Made by a program: the position numbers and the translations under genes
Shown here: one piece after another, positions 55,460-64,000 of the stretch
How positions within the stretch are numbered: position 1 is the stretch's first letter
Layout of the letters: every line of letters starts with the position of its first letter
Assembly: GCA_018401935.1 (NCBI GenBank)
Contig: JAGYJQ010000013.1
Location: forward strand, 1-64,000
Direction of reading: 5' to 3'
Length of the DNA: 64,000 nucleotides
Origin: Balneolaceae bacterium
GTDB lineage: Bacteria > Bacteroidota > Rhodothermia > Balneolales > Balneolaceae
Notes under the pieces: generated by a model
The model's input: only the letters and a program-made list of their open reading frames with translations
Databases searched by the model: none
What the model was told of the DNA's origin: nothing

Positions 55460-58165
55460 ATGAAAAATCAAAGAAGATTCACTTTAAACGCTATAATCCT
55501 GTTGTTGCTCGGAGTTTTAACTCTCTATACACAGGCGGATGCACAAGCTCAAAGCACAACGTACACCATTCCAGTAGAAGTTAAAGATAATGTAGCAGAT
55601 ACCCCTCAACTACTGGGTATACCCATTCCAGAAGGCACCCTATATTCACCAGATCACGTGAGAGTGCTAAACGCTCGTGGGCAAGAAATTCCCTCTCAAA
55701 TTACCAAGGTAAGCACTTGGGATCCGGCAGATGCTTCAATCAAATGGATTTGGGTATTTTTCTTTTCGGGAGAGGATGATTCGTATAGCGTTGAATATGG
55801 TGAGGATGTTCTAAATGGACGTTTGTATGATCAGGTAATCAAGGTCAACAACAACCAACGTCCAACCGGTGAAGTGGAAGTGAATACGGGACCACTGCGT
55901 TTCACCATCGAAAAAGGAATGGGAGGCGGTTATTTCAATGCCCCCCCAAGCAGCGGGTTCATGGATAAAGTAGAATTAGACTTAGAAGGGGACGGATTTG
56001 ATGAGGATGACATAATCGCCACAGGTGCAGCCCAACGCGCCAATTTCTTGGATATACTGGATGATGCAGGCCTGGACCCCTCTAAAGCAGTTGTGACTCG
56101 TACCGTTAAGGAACTAGGTACCGGACCGTTACATGCGATTATTAGAGTGGAAGGGGAGTATCAATATGCACGAGAGGATAATAATTCAGCTCCCTTCGTA
56201 ATGCGTATTCATGCCTACGCAGGAAAGAGTTATGTTCGTGTTCAGCATACTTTTGTTTATACAGGTGTGCCCGATAAACACGAGAAACAGTCGGGAGAAT
56301 ACGAGGCCATCGCAACGCAAATGGACGATGTCATAGATGAAGAACCCCTAAGTCAAGATCCTGGTTTCACTCAACCCAACGATCAAATAGCGGCCTTAGG
56401 ACTACGATTAGATTATCAACTCAAGGAAAATGCAACGGTATATACGGAGGCCTACAAAGAGGCTTGGTATGGACCGGAGTCTACCGAATCCTATACCGTC
56501 TCCTTAGAAGGGGAGAAGGCTTTTTCACTATTGCAGTCGGGACCTAATCCTTCGCAAATACCACCATTGGCAAATTCTGGGTCGGATGCTCGAATGGAAG
56601 GAGTATTTGAGGCAAGCTGGGGGATAAAAGGAGAATCAACGTCAACGGCAGAGCGGGCACCAGGCTGGGTAACCGTAGCCGATGACCAAAGAGGTATCAC
56701 CGTAGCGTTTGAACACTTTTTCGAGGAATATCCAAAAGAATTGTATGTGGATGATGCCGCAAAAACCTTACATGCTTATGCATGGACTCCCAATGTAGAG
56801 CCGATGAGTTTTGCAAAAAAAGACAACAATACCGATAGCGGGATGATAGCTAATTTTGCACAAGGCTTAGCAAAAACTACCGATATGATTTTTTACTTCC
56901 ATGGGACGGAAAAGACAAGCACAGGCTCAGCTCAACCCCTAGAAGATGCAGCCAATCAGGTGAAAACCCTCATGAAGCCCCCAGTGGCTCACGCTAGCCC
57001 GGAGTGGTATGCCGAATCAGAGGCTTTTGGTAAGATGGTAGCGGCCTCGGATGCCTTTGCCGATTATGAGCGTCATTTGGACTATAAATTTGAGTGGATG
57101 CGGTACAACCAGCAGTGGGAGCCATGGTATGGAATGCTAAATTATGGAGACTTCCTGACCAATTACTATCGCAACGAATGGCAAATGTGGACCAATAACG
57201 AGCCAGCCAATGATTACATGTGGTGGCTCCAATTTATCCGCACTGGAAACCCAGATTATTACAGAGTGGCTAAAGCCAGTTCTAAACATACTATGGATGT
57301 AGACAATGTACACTGGCCTAAAGATCCAGAGTATGTTGGAGATACCAACGAATCCATTCATGCTTTCCAATCGGCGGCTAAACCAAAAGGATCACCTTAT
57401 GTTGGAATGGGGCGACGTCATGCCGACCAACATTACACCTCGTTGTTGAGCGCTCATGTGTGGGTAGCGGGATGGATTTCATCCTATTACTTGGATGGGA
57501 ATCACCGAGGCTTAGAAGTCGCTAAAGAAACAGCTAATTATTATGTAAAACGGGTATTCGGTGAGCATGGACTCAAAGGCCGTCGACTTTATCTGTCGGT
57601 ATGGAACTTGGCAGAAGTGGTAGATGCCACAAAGGATCCGGTCTATAAAGCTGAATTAATGGATCGTGTTGAACGAATGATACAGCTTCAATATGACGCT
57701 GATCAAGGTCATTCTATCGTCATCAATCGTTACGGTTATTCTCAAGTGTATGTGAGTAACGGAATGCGAAAAGTAATTCAAATGACCGATGAACCTCGGT
57801 ACCGACAATCGATCATCGATCACGCTATTCGGGTGCGAGATGTTCCCCCATATAATCATGATATGGAATCCTATTTATCTTCAATTAGTAGCCTGGTATT
57901 GGGTTATGAGTATTCTGGTGAACAGAGTCTTTTAGAGGAAGCAGTCCAGCGAGCTCAAGCCTTAAAAACCGACCCATTAGAAAAAAATCTATGGGAGTTT
58001 GAACATCAAGCAGCTATTTCAGAAGCCTTAGAAGAGGCCAGTCATTTGCCTAAACGGGAAGGTGGATTTCGTCCAGCTATCTGGCAAATGAGTAATGGAT
58101 TACGCGTTTTTGGTTGGACTAGTATATATAATATCCCTTATTTAGAATATTGGCTAGATGATTAA
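55460..58165 (+). CDS. Secreted exo-rhamnogalacturonan-lyase/YetA-like protein
   Basis: 901 residues with a signal peptide ending in ADAQAQ. The N-terminal beta domain (VEVKDNVADTPQLLGIPIPE, then IKWIWVFFFSGEDDSYSVEY) resembles the PcRGLX/YetA exo-rhamnogalacturonan lyase N-terminal region; the remainder is a long alpha-rich domain with many Trp and His (GRRHADQHYTSLLSAHVWVA, LWEFEHQAAISEALEEA). These proteins belong to or near polysaccharide lyase family 26. Activity on rhamnogalacturonan is therefore possible, but active-site residues could not be confirmed by eye. It is probably the main degradative enzyme of the locus. Confidence 0.7.
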   Translation: MKNQRRFTLNAIILLLLGVLTLYTQADAQAQSTTYTIPVEVKDNVADTPQLLGIPIPEGTLYSPDHVRVLNARGQEIPSQITKVSTWDPADASIKWIWVFFFSGEDDSYSVEYGEDVLNGRLYDQVIKVNNNQRPTGEVEVNTGPLRFTIEKGMGGGYFNAPPSSGFMDKVELDLEGDGFDEDDIIATGAAQRANFLDILDDAGLDPSKAVVTRTVKELGTGPLHAIIRVEGEYQYAREDNNSAPFVMRIHAYAGKSYVRVQHTFVYTGVPDKHEKQSGEYEAIATQMDDVIDEEPLSQDPGFTQPNDQIAALGLRLDYQLKENATVYTEAYKEAWYGPESTESYTVSLEGEKAFSLLQSGPNPSQIPPLANSGSDARMEGVFEASWGIKGESTSTAERAPGWVTVADDQRGITVAFEHFFEEYPKELYVDDAAKTLHAYAWTPNVEPMSFAKKDNNTDSGMIANFAQGLAKTTDMIFYFHGTEKTSTGSAQPLEDAANQVKTLMKPPVAHASPEWYAESEAFGKMVAASDAFADYERHLDYKFEWMRYNQQWEPWYGMLNYGDFLTNYYRNEWQMWTNNEPANDYMWWLQFIRTGNPDYYRVAKASSKHTMDVDNVHWPKDPEYVGDTNESIHAFQSAAKPKGSPYVGMGRRHADQHYTSLLSAHVWVAGWISSYYLDGNHRGLEVAKETANYYVKRVFGEHGLKGRRLYLSVWNLAEVVDATKDPVYKAELMDRVERMIQLQYDADQGHSIVINRYGYSQVYVSNGMRKVIQMTDEPRYRQSIIDHAIRVRDVPPYNHDMESYLSSISSLVLGYEYSGEQSLLEEAVQRAQALKTDPLEKNLWEFEHQAAISEALEEASHLPKREGGFRPAIWQMSNGLRVFGWTSIYNIPYLEYWLDD

Positions 58166-59741
58166 TAACATCAATTTAGGACGTTTTGGCATGATTTTAG
58201 GTTCATTGGTACTCATTATCATGCTTCTTCTATCACCACCTGAAGGGCTTAGCCAGGAAGGGTGGTATGCCGCTGCAGTTACGGTTTTTATGGGTATTTG
58301 GTGGATTACCGAAGCGGTACCTATTTCAGTTACTGCTCTGGTGCCTATTGTCTTATTCCCTTTACTTGGAGTGCAAGCTATTGCTGCAACCACAGCGCCA
58401 TATGCCAATCCCTTAATTTTTCTATTTTTAGGTGGTTTTATACTAGCCATTGCTATGGAGAAATGGGATTTACACCGTAGAGTGGCGCTGGTCATTGTAT
58501 CTAGAGTAGGGGTGGCACCTAAATCTATTATTTTAGGATTTATAGTTGCAGCTGCTTTTTTAAGTATGTGGGTCAGTAACACCGCTACGGCCATAATGAT
58601 GTTGCCGATAGCCCTTTCTATACTTGCATTGATCGATCGCGGTACGGAGAATAACGAGTCATCAGACTCGAATTCAACCAAAGAAAAAACAAATTTCGAA
58701 CTTGCTCTCATACTAAGTATTGCATACGCCTGTAATATTGGGGGTATGGGCACACTTATTGGAACTCCGCCCAATGCTCTACTGGCAGCTTTTATGTTGG
58801 AAAACTATGGAATAGAAATCGGTTTTTTGGAATGGATGAAAGTCGGCGTTCCTCTCTTGTTGGTGTCTATTCCTTTGCTTTACTTTGTGCTTACCCGATG
58901 GATTTATCCTATTAGAATTACTGAAATACCTGGGGGTAAAGGGCTAATTGCAAGAGAATTAGACCAGCTGGGTAAAATGACCAATCAAGAGAAAAAAGTA
59001 GGTATTCTCTTCGTTTCAGCGGCCCTACTATGGATGTTCAGGCCAGCTTTAGCGCCCTATTTGCCTGGTTTATCGGATGCGGGAATCGCTATTGCCATAG
59101 GGGTTGCGCTGTTTTTAGTACCAGCAGGTAAACAACGCAAAGATGTGGATCAAAGCTCAGACGATATTGATTCAGGCTCGCCTGTTGATTTATCTGCTAA
59201 TGATGATGAACAAGGAGGGAATTACCAGGGTATTTTGGAATGGAAAGATGCGCAGCGCCTACCATGGGGTATCTTGTTATTGTTTGGTGGAGGGCTTAGC
59301 ATGGCCTCAGCCATTAGCTCAACAGGTCTAGCTGCTTGGATCGGTAGTGGAATTGGTGGTTTACAAAATTGGCCTATTATTTTATTGGTGGTTATTGTGA
59401 TTGCCCTGATGGTATTTTTAACTGAAATGACTAGTAATACCGCATCCACCGCTACCTTTTTGCCCATTTTGGCATCCATAGCAATAGGATTAGGGGAGAA
59501 TCCCTTGCTGTTTGCAATACCAACCGTACTTGCGGCTAGTTGCGCTTTTATGCTTCCCGTGGCAACACCACCCAACGCAATCGTTTATGGAAGTGGACGA
59601 ATTACCATCCCTGAAATGAGTAGGGCGGGCCTGACACTCAATCTGCTTTTTATCGCGTTACTATCCCTCGGTGCACTCACATTTTTTGGCTTCGTATTTG
59701 GGGTAGAAATTGGGGTCTTACCTGAATGGGCTAACCGTTAA
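58158..59741 (+). CDS. SLC13/DASS-family sodium-anion symporter
   Basis: 527 residues, about eleven helices. Two SNT motifs (MWVSNTATAIMM and MTSNTASTATFLP) are the sodium/substrate-binding signature of the DASS family; GMGTLIGTPPNALLAAF and MLPVATPPNAIVYGSG are typical of SLC13. Members import dicarboxylates, citrate or sulfate with sodium. A hydrophilic insert around residues 325-350 is poorly conserved. The start overlaps the lyase-like gene by 8 nt, so they are coupled; an anionic (uronate- or sulfate-type) product is a reasonable guess. Confidence 0.9.
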   Translation: MINNINLGRFGMILGSLVLIIMLLLSPPEGLSQEGWYAAAVTVFMGIWWITEAVPISVTALVPIVLFPLLGVQAIAATTAPYANPLIFLFLGGFILAIAMEKWDLHRRVALVIVSRVGVAPKSIILGFIVAAAFLSMWVSNTATAIMMLPIALSILALIDRGTENNESSDSNSTKEKTNFELALILSIAYACNIGGMGTLIGTPPNALLAAFMLENYGIEIGFLEWMKVGVPLLLVSIPLLYFVLTRWIYPIRITEIPGGKGLIARELDQLGKMTNQEKKVGILFVSAALLWMFRPALAPYLPGLSDAGIAIAIGVALFLVPAGKQRKDVDQSSDDIDSGSPVDLSANDDEQGGNYQGILEWKDAQRLPWGILLLFGGGLSMASAISSTGLAAWIGSGIGGLQNWPIILLVVIVIALMVFLTEMTSNTASTATFLPILASIAIGLGENPLLFAIPTVLAASCAFMLPVATPPNAIVYGSGRITIPEMSRAGLTLNLLFIALLSLGALTFFGFVFGVEIGVLPEWANR

Positions 59742-59746
59742 TACGT

Positions 59747-60463
59747 TTAGTTTTTGAGGTATCGATAACTTTCAGGTCCCTGTTCAAAGAGTAGATCTAT
59801 CAAGCTGCAGTGCTCCATGAATGCACCGTGGTGTTGTGGATAGTCGAACCCTGGGACATAACTTGTCTCAGCCTCGGGAATAGGGCTCATGTAGGTGTGT
59901 GATTGGCATTCTTGTATATAGGTACATTTTGAATGTACACTAGATAGTGTAGGATCTCCGGTTTCCAACACCTTAGGAAGGTCATTTCCATAAACAATCT
60001 CATCATCTTCCCTATAGTCGTAAGGTTCGGGAATGAATCTAAGCTTTTCCGATACATAATGGAGTGATGTGAATTCAAGCAATCCTCGCAATACATACTT
60101 ATTAAAATCCCACAATCGTTCATGCTTCGAAGCCTCCATAATCAACGCTTCGAATTCCTTCCAATAGTAGTCATGATAGCGAGCTTTTGCATAACTGTGT
60201 TGGACCGCATTTAAAAATGGTCCTGTCCAATCTTGCTTAGAATCGATACGAACCTGAGAAATCAATTTTTTTTTATCCTCGGTACGAATGGGCAGGCCAA
60301 TCCACTGCCGTTGATCTTTGTTTCGAATAGCCGCACGATGACTCCGGCCCTTTCTCGACCAAGGTTGGCCACCTAGTATGAGCACCTGATCAGTACGAAA
60401 GAATGCGGCAAGGTCATATACATTAGGGGCAAAGCTGCATTGAATGAGTAGTTTCGCGCTCAT
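59747..60463 (-). CDS. WbqC-like family protein
   Basis: 238 residues. LLIQCSFAPNVYDLAAFF, GQPWSRKGRSHRAAIRNKDQ and RQWIGLPIRTEDKKKLISQV followed by IDSKQDWTGPFLNAVQHSY resemble the WbqC family, known from O-antigen gene clusters and thought to act in sugar-nucleotide or glycan assembly. Function not established. It converges on the SLC13 gene with 5 bp between stops. The 194-bp gap to gltX (60464-60657) contains the gltX promoter region. Confidence 0.75.
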   Translation of the reverse strand: MSAKLLIQCSFAPNVYDLAAFFRTDQVLILGGQPWSRKGRSHRAAIRNKDQRQWIGLPIRTEDKKKLISQVRIDSKQDWTGPFLNAVQHSYAKARYHDYYWKEFEALIMEASKHERLWDFNKYVLRGLLEFTSLHYVSEKLRFIPEPYDYREDDEIVYGNDLPKVLETGDPTLSSVHSKCTYIQECQSHTYMSPIPEAETSYVPGFDYPQHHGAFMEHCSLIDLLFEQGPESYRYLKN

Positions 60464-60624
60464 AAACTTGGTTATACGGTGGATTTGGGTTCACATTAAC
60501 CCGGAAAGAAAAATATAGAGCCTACAATTTACATAAAAAAAGGCTTCTCTTGGCTCTTTTAAAATGAAGCTACATGGCCGGTAAATACCTTTTGGATTAT
60601 GCCTTCATCAAAGTGGATTATTCG

Positions 60625-60632
60625 TATCTTTA
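60625..60632 (+). promoter_or_regulatory. Possible -7 box of gltX
   Basis: CGTATCTTTAGC with core TATCTTTA ends 25 nt before the gltX ATG. Confidence 0.4.
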
Positions 60633-60657
60633 GCTAACTGTTAAAATTTTTGGAATT

Positions 60658-62139
60658 ATGAGTGTTAGAGTTCGTTTTGCCCCCTCACCAACGGGGTTTT
60701 TACATATTGGTGGATTACGTACAGCTTTGTATAATTATCTTTTTGCGCGACACCATCAAGGCACCTTTGTGCTTCGAATAGAGGATACCGATCAATCGAG
60801 ATATGTTGAGGATGCGGAACAGGATATTATTGAGTCACTAGAATGGGCTGGCATTCAGATCGATGAGGGACCACACAAACCAGGTACTTTTGGCCCGTAT
60901 CGACAAAGCGAACGAAAAGAACGCTACCTTCACTATGCGCAGCAGCTTATTGAGCAGGGTGATGCGTACTACGCCTTTGACACCACCGATGAAATTGAGG
61001 AAATGCGAGAGCGACTAAAAAAGTCGGGAAACCCCTCCCCAAAGTATGACTCAATTACTCGACAAAGCATGAAAAATAGCCTAACCTTATCTCAAGATCA
61101 GGTGCAGGAAAAGTTGGAAAACGGGGATGAATATGTCATTCGTTTAAAAGTTCCACGACGCGAAACCGTTAAATTTGAGGATGAAATTAGAGGCATTGTT
61201 TCCTTTGATACGGCTGGATTGGATGACCAAGTTTTGCTTAAGTCCGATGGAATGCCCACGTATCACTTAGCCAACGTCGTAGATGATCACACCATGGAGA
61301 TCACTCATGTAATTCGTGGGGAAGAATGGCTGAGTTCAGCACCTAAACATATGCTCTTATACAAAGCTTTTGGATGGGAAGCACCTACGATGGCTCATTT
61401 GCCACTTATTATGTCACCAAGCGGCGGAAAGTTATCTAAGCGGAAAGCCGAAACCGAGGGTATACCGGTAAATACTAAGGAGTATCGATTTGGGCATTAT
61501 GAGCCGGAAGCGTTAATTAATTTCTTGGCTTTTTTAGGATGGAATCCTGGCGATGACAGCGAAGTACATGATATGAACTCTCTTTGCGAAAAATTCAGTC
61601 TAGACCGAGTGAGTAAGGGAGGCGCGGTATTTAATTACAAAAAGCTCATGTGGTATAATGAGCATTATGTCCATCATAGAACATTAGAAGACTTAGTACC
61701 ACAGGTTCAGCGATTATTCTCGGACAGTGGTATTAAAGCCGATGATTCCACCTACCTGACAAAAGTATTAGCACTGCTACATGAACGAGTGTCTAAGGTT
61801 GATGAGTTTGTGCCTATGGGTCGTTTTTTCTATGAATCCCCTACTGAATACGATCCCAACGCGATAAAAAAATGGAATGAACAAAGCGCAGAACTCGTCC
61901 AATCCTTTACGGGCCGATTGGCACCTATAGTCGACCAAGAGTTTACGGCACCCGTTATAAAACAAGCCTTAGAGGCAACGGTAGAAGCCGAATCAGTGGG
62001 TTTTGGAAAAGTTATGATGCCCGTTCGAATTGCTTTATCGGGTCAGGGCTTTGGACCTGATTTATTTCCTGCTATGGAATTACTTGGTAAAACAGAGTGT
62101 CTTGAGCGCCTAGAAACGGCCGTGCAGCGCTTGAGCTAA
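60658..62139 (+). CDS. gltX: Glutamyl-tRNA synthetase
   Basis: 493 residues. RFAPSPTGFLHIGGLRTALY contains the HIGH motif and SGGKLSKRKAET the KMSKS-type motif (about residues 255-265); LRIEDTDQSRYVEDAEQDII and HLANVVDDHTMEITHVIRGE are standard. It charges tRNA-Glu (and possibly tRNA-Gln in organisms using the amidotransferase route). It converges on the nhaC gene: the stop codons overlap, TAA at 62137-62139 and TAG on the minus strand at 62136-62138. Confidence 0.97.
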   Translation: MSVRVRFAPSPTGFLHIGGLRTALYNYLFARHHQGTFVLRIEDTDQSRYVEDAEQDIIESLEWAGIQIDEGPHKPGTFGPYRQSERKERYLHYAQQLIEQGDAYYAFDTTDEIEEMRERLKKSGNPSPKYDSITRQSMKNSLTLSQDQVQEKLENGDEYVIRLKVPRRETVKFEDEIRGIVSFDTAGLDDQVLLKSDGMPTYHLANVVDDHTMEITHVIRGEEWLSSAPKHMLLYKAFGWEAPTMAHLPLIMSPSGGKLSKRKAETEGIPVNTKEYRFGHYEPEALINFLAFLGWNPGDDSEVHDMNSLCEKFSLDRVSKGGAVFNYKKLMWYNEHYVHHRTLEDLVPQVQRLFSDSGIKADDSTYLTKVLALLHERVSKVDEFVPMGRFFYESPTEYDPNAIKKWNEQSAELVQSFTGRLAPIVDQEFTAPVIKQALEATVEAESVGFGKVMMPVRIALSGQGFGPDLFPAMELLGKTECLERLETAVQRLS

Positions 62140-63608
62140 TTGTCTTCGGTTTTAGCATCCTTTAGAGCACGTATTTTTATTCCCATATAGGCAAAGAAAA
62201 TAGTCATAAAGGGACTAATTAGGTTGAAGAAGGCAAATGGGAGATAGGCAAAGGTTGCCACTCCTAAGACATTGGCGTGATATGCCCCACACGTATTCCA
62301 AGGAATCAAGGCCGAAGTGACGGTGCCCGAGTCTTCTAGCGTTCTACTCAGGTTTTCCGGAGCTAAGCCTTTCTCCTTATAGGTGTCGGTATACATTCGT
62401 CCCGGCACGACGATAGCCAAATATTGATCCGAAGCGGTAATGTTGAAGAACACACAGGTACCCACCGTGGATGCGACCAAAGAGCCCGTTGAGTTAACTA
62501 CGCTTATAATGGCCTCTGCTATGCGTCGAAGCATGCCTGTACCCTCCATAACGCCCCCAAATATCATGGCCGAAACGATAAGCCAAACCGTGCCCAGCAT
62601 GCCATACATACCTCCCGAGCTTAACAGATCGTCAACTATTTCCTGGCCAGTCACGATTTGTATATTCCCGTAGAACGCTTTCATAATCCCCACATAATAG
62701 GCTTCAGCTGTAAGGGTATCGTATTCAGACACACTTAGCACCGCTTCTGGTTGGAAAATAGCGGCAAAAACTCCACCTAATATAGCGCCAAACATGATGG
62801 CAGGGATTGCAGGTACTTTTCTAACAATCATGATAACGACGGCAATAGGTACAAGGAATAACACGGGCGAGATATAAAAACTCCCATTAATAGCATCTAG
62901 GATTTCTTGTGTGCTTGTCGTACTCCCACTTGGGTCTTGCATTAGACCAATGATCAAAAATATGATCAATGTTATGGTAATGGAAGGAACGGTAGTATAC
63001 GCCATATACCGAATGTGGGTAAACAAATCAGTACCCACCATAGCAGGGGCAAGGTTGGTGGTATCGGAAAGGGGCGACATTTTATCACCAAAGTAAGCCC
63101 CAGAGATAATAGCACCTGCAACCATACCTGGGTTTAAACCTAATGCAGTTCCAATACCAATTAATGCAATCCCAACAGTAGCGGCGGTTGTCCACGAAGA
63201 TCCAGTTGCAACGGAAACAACGGCGCAAACTATGGTGGCTGCTACTAAAAATATGGTGGGGTTTAAAACTTGTAGGCCATAGTAAATCATAGCGGGTACC
63301 ACCCCACTTAATAGCCATGTACCCGCTAAGGAGCCAATAAGAAGTAGGATAATGATAGAAGAAAGTGCCGAAGAAATACTTTTAACGATACTACTGCGAA
63401 TTTTTTTCCATTTATACCCTAAGCGGATAGCTACGATGGAAGCCACTCCGGCAGAAAGCATCAGAATGATTTGATTGGAGCCTTCTAATGCTGCGTCACC
63501 AAATATGCGAACGTTGATAAACAAGGCGACTATCAGAAACAGAATGGGTAATAAAGCCTGTAATATACTGGGTTTCAGAGGTTTAATAATCGCTTCGGAA
63601 TCTTCCAT
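62136..63608 (-). CDS. nhaC: Na+/H+ antiporter NhaC
   Basis: 490 residues with eleven or twelve hydrophobic helices. SSWTTAATVGIALIGIGTAL, AGAIISGAYFGDKMSPLSDT and ITASDQYLAIVVPGRMYTDT are diagnostic of NhaC. It exports sodium for protons (or couples malate/lactate in some relatives), fitting a marine or saline habitat, as does the sodium-coupled SbtA and SLC13. Convergent with gltX by overlapping stops. Confidence 0.93.
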   Translation of the reverse strand: MEDSEAIIKPLKPSILQALLPILFLIVALFINVRIFGDAALEGSNQIILMLSAGVASIVAIRLGYKWKKIRSSIVKSISSALSSIIILLLIGSLAGTWLLSGVVPAMIYYGLQVLNPTIFLVAATIVCAVVSVATGSSWTTAATVGIALIGIGTALGLNPGMVAGAIISGAYFGDKMSPLSDTTNLAPAMVGTDLFTHIRYMAYTTVPSITITLIIFLIIGLMQDPSGSTTSTQEILDAINGSFYISPVLFLVPIAVVIMIVRKVPAIPAIMFGAILGGVFAAIFQPEAVLSVSEYDTLTAEAYYVGIMKAFYGNIQIVTGQEIVDDLLSSGGMYGMLGTVWLIVSAMIFGGVMEGTGMLRRIAEAIISVVNSTGSLVASTVGTCVFFNITASDQYLAIVVPGRMYTDTYKEKGLAPENLSRTLEDSGTVTSALIPWNTCGAYHANVLGVATFAYLPFAFFNLISPFMTIFFAYMGIKIRALKDAKTEDN

Positions 63609-63728
63609 ATAAAGAGGGATGTAGAATTAAGTACACGCAATAAGCAAATAAGATAACGAAACGAGTGTAGTTATTTCAATGCATATCGAAATACTCTATA
63701 TTATAGGTATCAAAAAACAAAGATTCTT

Positions 63729-64000
63729 ATGCGAACAATACTGTCGGTTATCTTATTTAGCCTTCTTTTAGGCACATCACTGGCTCAGGCCCAATTACTA
63801 AACAATCAAAGCAACAATGCTGGAGATAAACCAGTGTCGGCACATGAGCAAATCCAATCTACCATCGATTCGGGTTTTGAATGGGTAGGTCTCGAAGAGG
63901 CGCAGCGATTAGCCGCAGAATCGCAAAAAAAAGTACTGATTTTTGGATATGCGGAGTGGTGTACCTACTGCCTTAAAATGCGAAAAGAAAGCCTGCCCGA
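63729..64000 (+). CDS. Secreted thioredoxin-like protein, 3' end outside window
   Basis: The frame opens at ATG 63729 and continues past the window end; 90 residues are visible. A signal peptide (MRTILSVILFSLLLG, cleaved near AQAQ) leads to the start of a thioredoxin fold: SQKKVLIFGYAEWCTYC with redox Cys78 and Cys81. The Phe-Gly-Tyr-Ala-Glu-Trp context resembles thioredoxin_7/DUF255-type exported thiol proteins rather than TlpA. Confidence 0.75.
   Translation, partial: MRTILSVILFSLLLGTSLAQAQLLNNQSNNAGDKPVSAHEQIQSTIDSGFEWVGLEEAQRLAAESQKKVLIFGYAEWCTYCLKMRKESLP

Overview
The window is a chromosomal segment of a Bacteroidota-type (FCB group) bacterium. The markers are a gliding-motility GldC, a SusC/SusD outer-membrane pair fed by an ECF sigma factor and FecR, three-subunit proton-translocating transhydrogenase genes, many secreted or lipoprotein enzymes with Bacteroidota-style domains (sortilin-like beta-propeller, DUF5117-type metalloprotease, PIG-L deacetylases), and promoter-like words resembling the TAnnTTTG -7 element. 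The gene mix (heterotroph, RecN, YifB, SbtA/SbtB) would fit Balneolota/Rhodothermota or a deep Bacteroidota lineage. That placement is inference; no rRNA or tRNA gene is visible. The code is standard and coding density is high.

Layout. 1-5.5 kb: the 3' part of an AttH/CrtC lipocalin-like gene, an acid phosphatase lipoprotein, a luciferase-like oxidoreductase, and a tight lysR-sbtA-sbtB operon (bicarbonate uptake with its PII-like regulator). 5.7-9.4 kb: a DEAD-box RNA helicase with a Gly/Arg/Ser tail, convergent with a redoxin-ahcY pair. 9.5-13.8 kb: L-2-hydroxyglutarate oxidase followed by a large FAD/Fe-S dehydrogenase of the YdiJ type, a plausible pair clearing both 2-hydroxyglutarate enantiomers. 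13.9-24 kb: recN, rluD, a DUF418 membrane protein, gldC, metZ, a methyltransferase, an unusual endonuclease III, an SDR reductase divergent from an HxlR regulator with a perfect palindromic operator between them, and an MFS carrier. 24-32.5 kb: an FKBP lipoprotein in the pntAA-pntAB-pntB operon, an unknown two-domain lipoprotein, trxB, a DUF4342 protein and a YifB/ComM AAA+ ATPase. 32.7-37 kb: priA, scpB, rluB. 37.3-45 kb: a secreted metalloprotease, a sortilin-like beta-propeller protein, a sterol-desaturase-like membrane enzyme and a PIG-L deacetylase.

45.4-59.7 kb is a co-directional 14-kb nutrient-acquisition locus: ECF sigma, FecR, STN-domain SusC, SusD, secreted PIG-L deacetylase, FucP-like MFS symporter, ROK sugar kinase, a large secreted protein resembling the exo-rhamnogalacturonan lyase/YetA family, and an SLC13 anion symporter. 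It reads as sensing, import, processing and phosphorylation of one glycan or uronate-type substrate whose identity cannot be read from sequence. 59.7-64 kb: a WbqC-like protein, gltX, an NhaC antiporter and the 5' end of a secreted thioredoxin-like gene.

No CRISPR array, prophage, insertion sequence or recognised defence system was seen. The strongest unexplained signal is a set of short perfect or near-perfect tandem duplications (11-42 nt units) at gene ends, signal peptides, linkers and intergenic gaps. Four of these loci share the ten-base word CATCAACCAG, and two duplicate the end of a gene including its stop codon. Two housekeeping proteins, endonuclease III and PriA, have lost canonical metal-ligand cysteines.
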